Below are positions 26,700 to 34,188 of a stretch of DNA of 64,000 nt, one piece after another. The notes beneath the pieces are model-generated. The model searched no databases, was not told where the DNA came from, and saw only the letters and a program-made list of their open reading frames with translations. Source of the stretch: Rhabdothermincola salaria (GTDB taxonomy: Bacteria; Actinomycetota; Acidimicrobiia; Acidimicrobiales; Acidimicrobilacustridaceae); contig NZ_JAJQXW010000005.1 of the NCBI RefSeq assembly GCF_021246445.1, positions 186,001-250,000 on the forward strand, read 5' to 3'. How positions within the stretch are numbered: position 1 is the first letter of the stretch; the number at the start of each line of letters is the position of its first letter. The position numbers were made by a program, and so were the translations under genes.

Positions 26700-27932
26700 G
26701 TGACGATCACCGAGGACACCAGCACCGACACCCCCGAGCAGGCCGAGTTCCGGGCCGAGGTGAGGGCGTTCCTCGCCGCCAACGCCAAGCCGCGGCAAGA
26801 GGACAGCCCGTTCGCCATCAACGCCCACACGAGCGAGGCCGAGGCCCGGGAGGCCTTCGAGACGGGCTGTCGCTGGCAGCGCACGCTCTTCGAGAACAAC
26901 CTCGCCGGGCTCACCTACCCCGTCGAGTACGGGGGTCGGGGCGGGCACCCCTGGCACGAGACGATCTATCGCGAAGAGGCGGCCCGCTACGACGTCTCCT
27001 CGGGGTTCATCGCCGCCACGATGGCCATGTTGCTGCCCACGCTGATGAAGCACGCCAGCGACGAGCAGAAGGCGTACTACGTCCCCCGGATGCTCTCGGC
27101 CGAGATCTCCATCTGCCAGCTCTTCAGCGAGCCGGGGGCGGGCTCGGATCTGGCCAGCCTCGCCTGTCGGGCGGTGCGCGACGGCGACGAGTTCGTCGTC
27201 ACCGGCCAGAAGGTGTGGAACTCGGCGGCCCAGTTCTGCAACTGGGGGATGCTGCTCACCCGCACCGACCCCGACGCCCCCAAGCACCAGGGCATCACCT
27301 TCGTGCTGGTCGACATGTCGAGCCCCGGCATCGAGGTCCGGCCCCTGGTGCAGCCCACCGGCGCCTCCCACTTCAACGAGGTCTTCCTCAGCGAGGTGCG
27401 CGTACCCGTGGCCAACGTCGTCGGCGAGATCAACGGCGGCTGGGCCCCGGCCCGCACCGTGCTGTCCAACGAGTCGGCGTTCATCGGGGGCGGCAGCGGT
27501 CAGAGCCTCTTCGAGACGCTGCGGTTGCTGGCCGAGCGGTTCGGCGTGCTCGACGACCCGGTGATCCGCCAGGAGCTCGCCGTGGCCTACAGCCGCGAGA
27601 AGGTGCTCGGGTTCGTCGGCGACCGGATCATGTCGGCCATCCGCCGTCGGGAGGTCCCGCCGGTCGACCCGTCGATCCTCAAGCTCTTCATCGCCGAGAG
27701 CAAGGTCCACAGCGGGAACCTCGGGATGCGGATCGCCGGGCCCGCCGGTCAGGCCGGGGGGTCCGAGGAGTCCCGGTGGGTGCAGTTCGAGCTCATCAAC
27801 CGCTTCGGCATCTCCATCGGTGGTGGCACCAACGAGGTCCAGCGCAACAACCTCGCCGAACGGGCCCTCGGCCTGCCCAGGGAGCCGGGCTACGACAAGA
27901 CCAAGCCCTGGAGGGACATCCCCCGCAGCTAG
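26700..27932 (+). CDS. Acyl-CoA dehydrogenase (FadE-type)
   Basis: FAD enzyme of 410 residues that introduces the 2,3-double bond in acyl-CoA esters. The flavin/substrate segment QLFSEPGAGSDLASL and the following GQKVWNSAAQFCNWG loop are in the middle. The C-terminal FAD motif is FGISIGGGTNEVQRNNLAER. The GTG start is fixed by a TAGCGT box at the leaderless distance. It stands alone, without a thiolase or CoA ligase neighbour. The chain-length preference, or whether it is a sterol-type FadE, cannot be read off. Confidence 0.9.
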   Translation: MTITEDTSTDTPEQAEFRAEVRAFLAANAKPRQEDSPFAINAHTSEAEAREAFETGCRWQRTLFENNLAGLTYPVEYGGRGGHPWHETIYREEAARYDVSSGFIAATMAMLLPTLMKHASDEQKAYYVPRMLSAEISICQLFSEPGAGSDLASLACRAVRDGDEFVVTGQKVWNSAAQFCNWGMLLTRTDPDAPKHQGITFVLVDMSSPGIEVRPLVQPTGASHFNEVFLSEVRVPVANVVGEINGGWAPARTVLSNESAFIGGGSGQSLFETLRLLAERFGVLDDPVIRQELAVAYSREKVLGFVGDRIMSAIRRREVPPVDPSILKLFIAESKVHSGNLGMRIAGPAGQAGGSEESRWVQFELINRFGISIGGGTNEVQRNNLAERALGLPREPGYDKTKPWRDIPRS

Positions 27933-28105
27933 CGGTCTGACCAGGGGCGCTCGCGGGTCGGGACCTTCTGCCGTGGTCATCCGCCGCGCCGAGGCGGAGA
28001 GTGGAACCGAACCCAGGATCGAGCACGCCTGATGCCGATCGGTCCGCCAGAACGCGTCCGTCGGGGCGAGGTGTGCTCGACCGTGACCGGTCCGAGGAGG
28101 CTGTC

Positions 28106-28924
28106 GTGGCCGTCCGTGAGCACAGCCAACCGGGCAACGTGCAGATCGACGGCGACCCCGCGGTCACCTCCGGGCCCCACGAGCTGTCGATGGTGTACGG
28201 CGGTGGCGGCGTGTTCGGCATCGGCTACACGGCGGGGGTCGCCCAGGGCCTGATCGACGGCGGCGTCCCGGTGGCCACCGCCCCGGCGCTGGGCACCTCG
28301 GCGGGGTCCTGGACCGCGGCGGCGGTCGCCCTCGGCCTCTCCCACGACGAGGTGGCCTCGATCGAGGTGCCGTCCGTCCCGACCCGCCAGCCGGGCGTGC
28401 TCGCCGACCGGGCCCGGGCGCTGTTCGGGGAGGCCACCCACCCGCTGGTGTCGGTGTCGGCGCTGGCGGTGCGCTCGCGCCGCCGCCACATCCTCGACGG
28501 CGGCCGCTACCCCCTCGCCGACCTGGTGGCGGCCTCATCGGCGGTGCCCGGCCTCTTCCCACCCCACCGCATCGACGGACGGCTCTACGTGGACGGAGGC
28601 ATGTGGTCGGTGACGTCCATCGACGCCGCCGCCGAAGCCAGATCGGTGATCGTGGTGGCGCCCCTCGCCGGGCCCCACATCGGCCTGTTCGGCCTCACCG
28701 GCCGCGGTGCCGGGTTCCTGCTGCGACGCGAGCTCGACACCTGGCAGCGCCGCCACCCCGACCGCCTCATCACCCTCATCCGGCCCAACAAGGAGATCGC
28801 CCGCTTCGCCGGGGTGAACCCCATGAACCTCTTCGACGCCGACGCCGCCCGGGACGTCTACCCCCTCGCCCGCGAGCAGGGGTTGCGCTGGGCGAAGCGT
28901 CTGGACGAGCGCCTCCCCTCCTGA
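28106..28924 (+). CDS. Patatin-like phospholipase/acyl hydrolase
   Basis: 272 residues from the GTG at 28106, which has a perfect AGGAGG five bases upstream; a longer frame to 28001 exists but has no such site. The oxyanion run GGGGVFGIGYTAG lies near the N-terminus, the nucleophile elbow is GTSAGS, and the catalytic Asp is in VDGGMWS, giving the Ser-Asp dyad of patatins. The enzyme should release fatty acids from lipids, probably in the cytoplasm as no signal is seen. Substrate unknown. Confidence 0.88.
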   Translation: MAVREHSQPGNVQIDGDPAVTSGPHELSMVYGGGGVFGIGYTAGVAQGLIDGGVPVATAPALGTSAGSWTAAAVALGLSHDEVASIEVPSVPTRQPGVLADRARALFGEATHPLVSVSALAVRSRRRHILDGGRYPLADLVAASSAVPGLFPPHRIDGRLYVDGGMWSVTSIDAAAEARSVIVVAPLAGPHIGLFGLTGRGAGFLLRRELDTWQRRHPDRLITLIRPNKEIARFAGVNPMNLFDADAARDVYPLAREQGLRWAKRLDERLPS

Positions 28925-29061
28925 TCGGGTTCGACAGCCGCCTCGGTCAGGCGCTGCTGTCACCGCTCGGCCTGGTCAGCTTCGTGATGACCCAGAAGAT
29001 GCTCCGGGGCATCGAGGCGCGCGCCTCGACAGGCACCCGCTCGCCGGGAGATGGTTGGTAG
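28925..29061 (+). other. Coding-like tail without a gene head
   Basis: Directly after the patatin stop, in another frame, the bases up to a TAG at 29061 would read FDSRLGQALLSPLGLVSFVM and then TQKMLRGIEARA. The G/C-ending codons look like real coding sequence, but no start or upstream domain joins on. It may be the last piece of a deleted gene. I do not recognise the family. Confidence 0.25.
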
Positions 29062-29081
29062 CGGCGATCGAAGGAGGCGAC

Positions 29082-29600
29082 ATGGACGTGCCCGAGCTGT
29101 TCGAGGACCTGATGTCGAGGGTGCAGGAACACGTCCACGAGGTGTCGGCGGGGTTGTCCCCGGCGGACCTGCTCGTCGTGCCCGAGGCCGGTTCCAACCC
29201 GATCGGCTGGTTGTTGTGGCACCTCACGCGGGTCCAGGACGCGCACATGGCCGAGTTGGTCGAGCGTGAGCAGGTGTGGATGGAGGACGGCTGGGCGGCC
29301 CGTTTCGGCGTCGAGGCCGATCCGTCCGACGTCGGGTTCGGCCACACACCCGAGCAGGTGGCGCGGGTTCGTCCCGAGAGCGTCTCGGCCGTGACCGGCT
29401 ACTACGACGCTGTTGCGGAGCGCACCCGTGCGTTCGTGGCGACGCTGACCCCAGAGGCGCTCGACCGCGTCGTCGACCGCAGCTGGGATCCGCCGGTGAC
29501 GCTCGGCGTCCGGTTGGTGAGCGTCCTCGACGACGACATCCAGCACGCGGGGCAGGCGGCCTACGTCCGGGGCCTCCTCGAACGTCGATCGGAGCGATAG
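29082..29600 (+). CDS. DinB/DUF664-family metal-binding protein (mycothiol-transferase-like fold)
   Basis: 172 residues from ATG 29082, preceded by AAGGAGG with a four-base spacer. Three His ligands expected for the four-helix DinB metal site appear in LWHLTRVQDAH and DDIQHAGQ. Actinobacterial members include mycothiol-dependent maleylpyruvate isomerase and mycothiol S-transferases, so a thiol-cofactor-dependent transfer is a reasonable guess. An in-frame TTG at 29055 is not needed. Confidence 0.8.
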   Translation: MDVPELFEDLMSRVQEHVHEVSAGLSPADLLVVPEAGSNPIGWLLWHLTRVQDAHMAELVEREQVWMEDGWAARFGVEADPSDVGFGHTPEQVARVRPESVSAVTGYYDAVAERTRAFVATLTPEALDRVVDRSWDPPVTLGVRLVSVLDDDIQHAGQAAYVRGLLERRSER

Positions 29601-29631
29601 GCGACCGTCCGAAACGAGCGGGGCCCGGTGC

Positions 29632-30825
29632 CTACGGTGAGGCGGCGTGGTCTCGCACCACGACCGCGACGGCGGCGGCGATGGCCAACGCACCGGCGGC
29701 GGACCACCACGACGCGGTGTAGGACCAGCGAGAGGCGATCACTCCGAACAGTGCCGGGCCCACCGTCCCGCCGGTCGCCAGCCCGGTGAGCACGATCCCG
29801 GCCGCGATCGACGGGGCCTCCGGTGTGGCGCGAACGGCTCGCAGGAAGGCCAGGCCGCTCCACCCCCAACCGGCGCCGAGCACGAGGAGCGCGCCGGCCA
29901 CGACGACGGCCGGGGCGCTCGACACGGCGAGCAGCGCCGCGCCGAGCGCCCCGAGAGCGAGGGCGCCGGCGAGCATCCTGCGGATGTGCTGGGGAGCCAG
30001 GTCGCTCGACCACCCGAGTCCCAGGCGGGTGGCGATGCTGGCGATGCTGGCGATGGCCAGCAGCACGCCGGCTGCGTTCTCGGTCCACCCGGCGTCGCTC
30101 ACGGCCGGGACGAAGAGGGTGGCCGCCGCCGACGACGCACCGGCGCCGAAGGCCACGCCCACCGCGAACAGCACGAGCGTGGCCCGTCGCGTCGTCGACC
30201 GGTGGGGCGCGTCGGTATCGGGAGAGGCCGGGTGGGCTGCGTGGTCGACGTCGCCGGGCACCGGATCGGGCGGGACGAGGAACCACACCGCCGGGGCGAG
30301 TGCGGCCCCGACGACGAACGCCCACTGCCAGCCGAGCGCATCGGCGAGCACCGGGAGCGAGAGGCCGGCCAGCATCGACGCGGCCGGGACGCTGGCTTCC
30401 TTGATCCCGAACGCCAGACCTTGGCGGCCGAACCGGACGGCCTCGGAGAACGAACGCGCCCCGCCGGTGTCGACGAGCCCGATGGCGGTGCCGGCCAAGC
30501 CCAGCAGCACGACCAGCTGCCACAGCTGGGTCGCGATCGTGCCCAGGGCCAGAGTGCAGATGCCCGAGAGCACGACGCCGGCGCGCATGGCGACCTTGGC
30601 GCCCACCCGATCGGTGACCCGCCCCATGCCGACGGCCGTGAGCCCACCGGCGGCGAAGAAACCGGTGATGGCGACGCCGGTTCCGGCCGTGCCGAAGCCC
30701 AGCTCGCGGCCGATGTCGGCCGACAGCGATCCGACCAGGAAGACGGGGAGGACGGCGACGGTCAGGGTGGCACTGGCGGCGAGGGTCACCCGTCGCACCG
30801 ACGACGTGGCGACCGGGGTGGACAT
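29632..30825 (-). CDS. MFS transporter
   Basis: 397 residues with about 12 membrane helices and the A-type loop motif between helices 2 and 3 (GMGRVTDRVGAKV). The two halves are joined by a charged linker around SPDTDAPHRST. This is a drug/metabolite:proton antiporter-like MFS protein; the substrate is not visible. The ATG at 30825 follows a CATCCT box by 6 bases, so a leaderless start is likely. Confidence 0.87.
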   Translation of the reverse strand: MSTPVATSSVRRVTLAASATLTVAVLPVFLVGSLSADIGRELGFGTAGTGVAITGFFAAGGLTAVGMGRVTDRVGAKVAMRAGVVLSGICTLALGTIATQLWQLVVLLGLAGTAIGLVDTGGARSFSEAVRFGRQGLAFGIKEASVPAASMLAGLSLPVLADALGWQWAFVVGAALAPAVWFLVPPDPVPGDVDHAAHPASPDTDAPHRSTTRRATLVLFAVGVAFGAGASSAAATLFVPAVSDAGWTENAAGVLLAIASIASIATRLGLGWSSDLAPQHIRRMLAGALALGALGAALLAVSSAPAVVVAGALLVLGAGWGWSGLAFLRAVRATPEAPSIAAGIVLTGLATGGTVGPALFGVIASRWSYTASWWSAAGALAIAAAVAVVVRDHAASP

Positions 30826-30831
30826 GGCCCC

Positions 30832-30837
30832 AGGATG
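30832..30837 (-). promoter_or_regulatory. -10 box of leaderless MFS gene promoter
   Basis: CATCCT on the minus strand, six bases (GGGGCC) before the ATG at 30825. It is a weaker match to TANNNT than the others but the spacing is the same. Confidence 0.35.
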
Positions 30838-30867
30838 CCAGCCCGGGACCAGGTCCCTGCCGGTGGG

Positions 30868-31299
30868 TCAGGCGGTGCTCGACTGCTGCACCCAGGCCCG
30901 AAGCTCGTGGAGGGGGTGGGCGCCGACCAACCGACCCTTCTCGGTGCCGTGGTCGAGGAGGAGGAAGGTGGGGATGCCCTGGACCCCGAACCGGGCGCTG
31001 ATCCCCGGGGCCTCGTCCACGTTCACCTTCACGAGCTTGATCGACCCGGCCAGGTCCGTCGCCAGCTCTTCGAGCAGCGGACTGACCATGCGGCACGGAC
31101 CGCACCACGGGGCCCACAGGTCGACCACGACCGGGAGGGCGCTGGTGGCGACGGCATCGTCGAACTCGCCGGCCGTGGCCTCGACGATCCAGGGGAGGGA
31201 GTGGTGGCACGTCGCACAGCGAGGCACACCGGTCGCAGTGCTCGGCACGCGGTTCTTGGTGCCACAGCTCGCACAGCGACTCACCGTCGATTCGCTCAC
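30868..31299 (-). CDS. Thioredoxin with N-terminal zinc ribbon (TrxC-like)
   Basis: 143 residues. Cys9, Cys12, Cys28 and Cys31 form a CxxC...CxxC zinc ribbon before the thioredoxin fold, as in E. coli thioredoxin 2. The redox site WCGPC has Cys66 and Cys69. It reduces protein disulfides in the cytoplasm, and the ribbon usually tunes stress resistance. The GTG start at 31299 has AAGGAGG six bases upstream. It is followed by the MFS gene on the same strand. Confidence 0.93.
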   Translation of the reverse strand: MSESTVSRCASCGTKNRVPSTATGVPRCATCHHSLPWIVEATAGEFDDAVATSALPVVVDLWAPWCGPCRMVSPLLEELATDLAGSIKLVKVNVDEAPGISARFGVQGIPTFLLLDHGTEKGRLVGAHPLHELRAWVQQSSTA

Positions 31300-31431
31300 G
31301 CCGGTCCTCCTTCGGGTGGGACGCCTGCGACGAGCTCGCCGACGTCACGATGCCAGGAGCATTTCCGATGGGGCGGGCCTACGCCAGTACTGGGCCCCCG
31401 GCGACGAGGTGGCGATGCTCGACCAGCGGCC

Positions 31432-32043
31432 TCACGTGTCGGATGCACGGGTCATCGCCACCACGCCGATCCGGTAGAGGACGTAGGCGGCGGCGGCCCC
31501 GAGGAGGCCGTAGGTGATGTAGGAGCTGTACTGGTCCACCAGGCCGTAGTTCTCACCGAGGATCGACCCCAGGTAGGTCAGGACGCTGATCCAGAAGACG
31601 GTCCCCACCAGGTTGAGGGCGATGAACTCCCAGTACGGCATCCGGGTGAAGCCCGCCGGGATGGCGATGAAGGACCGGATGCCGGGGATGAGGCGTCCGA
31701 CGAGCACCGCCCAATGGTCGTGGCGCCGGAAGCGGTCCTGCGCCGACTCCAGGTTCTCCCGGGTGAACCCGAGCCACCCGCCGTGGCGCTCGAGGAAGTC
31801 CTTCACCGCCGGCTCGGGCACCGAACGGGCGACCGCGAACAGCGCGACCGACCCGATCGTGCTGCCCGCGACCCCGGCGACGACGACGAGGACCGGGTCG
31901 AGATCGCCGCGAGACGCGGCGAAGCCGCTGAAGGTCATCACGATCTCGGACTGGATGATCGGGAGGGGGATCTCCAGGATCATGAGCACGACGATCCCTG
32001 GGTACCCGACCGTCTCGACGAAGCTCGTGACCCAGTCGGACAT
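31432..32043 (-). CDS. DedA/VTT-domain membrane protein
   Basis: 203 residues, about five membrane-associated segments, with the family text VLVGRLIPGIRSFIAIPAGF in the centre and acidic residues near the N-terminus (MILEIPLPIIQSEIV) expected in these transporters. DedA proteins are now linked to flipping of lipid carriers such as undecaprenyl phosphate. Bases before the ATG read TAGGTC-CCGGCC, again hinting at a leaderless start. Specific lipid unknown. Confidence 0.9.
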   Translation of the reverse strand: MSDWVTSFVETVGYPGIVVLMILEIPLPIIQSEIVMTFSGFAASRGDLDPVLVVVAGVAGSTIGSVALFAVARSVPEPAVKDFLERHGGWLGFTRENLESAQDRFRRHDHWAVLVGRLIPGIRSFIAIPAGFTRMPYWEFIALNLVGTVFWISVLTYLGSILGENYGLVDQYSSYITYGLLGAAAAYVLYRIGVVAMTRASDT

Positions 32044-32175
32044 GGCCGGGACCTACCCCACGCGGAGGGTCCGCACCTTCGCACGACCCCTGGCCCGGGC
32101 TCCTGCGCGGCGGGTCCGGCTCGACGGTTCCCGGCCGCGCCGCGGGTTAGGGTCGATCGACGTCAGGGAGGTCGG

Positions 32176-32595
32176 ATGCCGAAGTCGTTGTCGCACGTCG
32201 TCGTGTTCACCGAGGACCTCGAGGAGGTCGTCGGGTTCTGCGTGGAGGTGGCGAGGATCTCCACCGTGTCGCGCTACGAGATCCCGGAGGAGAACGTGGG
32301 GCAGCTGTTCGGCTGGAGCGGGCTGGCCGCGCCGGCACGGGCGGCGTTCATCGGCGAAGGACCGGGCAGTCTCGACGTCATCGAGATCCCCGAGCACCTG
32401 CGGGGCGACGTCTCGCCCGGAATGCGCCTCCTGGCGGTGGTGAACCGGGACATCGATCGTGCCGGCGCCGAGGCGGCGGAGGCCGGGCACGTGGTGCGGG
32501 GACCGTTCCAGGTCACCGCCGCCACCGGGGCACCGATGTCCCTCGTCGAGGTGACTGCCGGCGGTCTGCCCTTCGAGCTCGTGCAGTTCGGCTGA
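32176..32595 (+). CDS. VOC-superfamily protein (glyoxalase/bleomycin-resistance fold)
   Basis: 139 residues from ATG 32176 with AGGGAGG five bases before it. Paired beta-alpha-beta-beta-beta units start with SHVVVFTEDLEEVVGFC and end GGLPFELVQFG, where the last acidic residue is the usual metal ligand. The first-half His is present. Members are metal-dependent isomerases, dioxygenases or binding proteins; no more can be said. It ends 13 bases from the convergent PIG-L gene. Confidence 0.82.
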   Translation: MPKSLSHVVVFTEDLEEVVGFCVEVARISTVSRYEIPEENVGQLFGWSGLAAPARAAFIGEGPGSLDVIEIPEHLRGDVSPGMRLLAVVNRDIDRAGAEAAEAGHVVRGPFQVTAATGAPMSLVEVTAGGLPFELVQFG

Positions 32596-32608
32596 CACCC
32601 GGGAGCCG

Positions 32609-33340
32609 TCAGCTGCGGTCGGCCAGCACCTCGACGAAGGCCTCCTCGGCCACCCATCGGGCGTAGTTGTCGGCGCCGATGGCCTCGATGATCGGAGCGG
32701 TCTGCGTGGCCTGGGCTCGGAGGGCCACCAGCTTGCGGTCGAGCTCCGCTCCGGAGAGGCGAAGGTGGACCGCCAGCTCGTCGTGATGACGAGGCTCCGG
32801 CTGGGCGCCGTCCATGAAGACCTCGAAGCGGTCGTGGAGCGGCTGGAACCTCTTGCAGTAGGCCTCCTCGAGCGCGGCGTGGAGCAGGCATGCACCGGGT
32901 CGGGCCAGCCGATGGGCCGCCGACGCCCACCGCCCGAGCACCTGGTGATCCTGATGGCCGGTGATGCCATCGGGGCCGAACGTGAGGATCGTGTCCGGTG
33001 CGACCTCGATGATGGTCTCGGCGAGCCGCCGGATCTGCTCGTCGGGACAGCACCGGCGGAGATCGCCGTCGGGCAACCCCATCCAGCGGTGCTCCTGCAC
33101 GCCGAGCGCGGCGAGCGCGGCGGCGGCCTCCCTGGCCCGTACGGGGCCCAACCGCTCGGGCGGCCAGGTCACAGGGTCGTCGGTGCCGTGCTCGCCGGCG
33201 GTCGCCGACACCACGACCACTCGCTGGCCGTTGTCGGCCGCAGCCGCCATGAGACCGGCCGACAGGTAGGTCTCGTCATCGGGATGCGCCCAGATGCCGA
33301 GGATCGTACCCAGACACCGGATCTCGTCGTCGCCGGTCAT
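32609..33340 (-). CDS. PIG-L family N-deacetylase (LmbE-like)
   Basis: 243 residues. The zinc site A-H-P-D-D-E is near residue 18 (IWAHPDDETYLSAG) and the third ligand His is in GITGHQDHQ further on. Family members remove N-acetyl groups from GlcNAc-type sugars (MshB) or cut mycothiol conjugates (Mca). The ATG at 33340 overlaps the stop of the methyltransferase gene as ATGA, so both are made together. With a glycosyltransferase across the promoter, the logical reaction is deacetylation of a GlcNAc-type sugar that the transferase has attached. This is inference. Confidence 0.9.
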   Translation of the reverse strand: MTGDDEIRCLGTILGIWAHPDDETYLSAGLMAAAADNGQRVVVVSATAGEHGTDDPVTWPPERLGPVRAREAAAALAALGVQEHRWMGLPDGDLRRCCPDEQIRRLAETIIEVAPDTILTFGPDGITGHQDHQVLGRWASAAHRLARPGACLLHAALEEAYCKRFQPLHDRFEVFMDGAQPEPRHHDELAVHLRLSGAELDRKLVALRAQATQTAPIIEAIGADNYARWVAEEAFVEVLADRS

Positions 33341-34023
33341 CGGATGCCGTAGCCGTAGACGGCCGAGTTCACGGGTGTGAACAGGGACCGGCGGAATCGG
33401 GCTCGTCGGACCTGCATCTCGCGGAAACCGGCCTCCTCGACCGAGGCGACGGTGTCCCGGCACAGGTCGCACCCTTCGAACAGCCAGCTCCACGGTCGGC
33501 GGATCGCGTGCTGGAGCCAACGCCGGGGGCTCCACGCAGGTGCGGCCACGTGCTCGACGAACCGGAAGCTCCCACCCGGGCGCAGCACCCGTCGGATCTC
33601 TGCGAGCGCGGCCGCCTGGTCCTTCACGGTGCACAACACGAGCGAGCAGATCACCTCGTCCACCGACGCGTCGGGGATCGGCAGGTCCTCGGCACAGGCG
33701 CCGAGGACGGTCAGGTCCACGGCGCGGTCGGTTGCCCGGGCGACCAACTCGTCGTGCATCGCCCGGCTCGGTTCCACCGCCAGCACCCGGGCACCGGCCG
33801 GCAGATGGGCGAAGTTGGCGCCGACCCCGGCACCGAGCTCCACGATGTCGCCGGCGCGCATGCCGGCGAACGCCTCACGCTTGTGATGGCGCGCGATGTG
33901 GTTGATGTAGCGGTCGAAGACCCGGAAGAACCAGGCGTTGAAGTCGCTGCGGGTGCCGTGGTGGAAGGTCTGGTCCTCCCGGGGTTCCACCGTCGGTCGG
34001 GTGGGTTGGATGGTGGCGCTCAT
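33337..34023 (-). CDS. SAM-dependent methyltransferase, METTL7-like
   Basis: 228 residues. SAM motif I is VELGAGVGANF near residues 62-72, the acidic residue ending strand 2 is in AVEPSRAM. The second half, SLVLCTVKDQ, then PGGSFRFVEHVAAP, then FEGCDLCRDT, and an end in YGYGIR, recalls human METTL7A/B (TMT1A/B), known thiol methyltransferases; I recognise this by eye only. GAGGAGG lies before the ATG. It is the first gene of the leftward pair, under the repeat-bearing divergent promoter, so it probably methylates an intermediate of the same pathway. Confidence 0.85.
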   Translation of the reverse strand: MSATIQPTRPTVEPREDQTFHHGTRSDFNAWFFRVFDRYINHIARHHKREAFAGMRAGDIVELGAGVGANFAHLPAGARVLAVEPSRAMHDELVARATDRAVDLTVLGACAEDLPIPDASVDEVICSLVLCTVKDQAAALAEIRRVLRPGGSFRFVEHVAAPAWSPRRWLQHAIRRPWSWLFEGCDLCRDTVASVEEAGFREMQVRRARFRRSLFTPVNSAVYGYGIR

Positions 34024-34079
34024 GGCCGGCCTCCTCCTCGTCGTGGGGGTGGGGACGGGGGCCACGGTGGGGTGGAGCT

Positions 34080-34132
34080 CTCGCAGGGGCCTCGCGACGG
34101 CCTCGCGAGCGCTCGCGAGTGCCGCGTAAGCG
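34080..34132 (+). promoter_or_regulatory. SARP-type heptad repeats and -10 box
   Basis: Four direct heptads: CTCGCAG at 34080, then CTCGCGA at 34091, 34102 and 34112, stepping 11, 11 and 10 bases. The last repeat ends at 34118 and TAAGCG begins at 34127, eight bases later. SARP activators bind heptads at about 11-bp steps with the last one about 8 bp before the -10 box. Positions 34102-34119 are also a perfect 18-bp palindrome, so a dimeric repressor site is the alternative reading. The predicted start would be near 34139, 50 bases before the ATG of the fusion gene. Confidence 0.6.
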
Positions 34133-34188
34133 GCCCGCGAGCACACCGGATCACGGTGAGGTCCAGCACCCAGGAGAGGAGGACCGGC

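Noticed and set aside
29647-32175. Long plus-strand frame joined to the VOC gene at 32176
   Set aside because: Only the last 139 residues match a protein family; the rest is antisense to MFS, thioredoxin and DedA genes.
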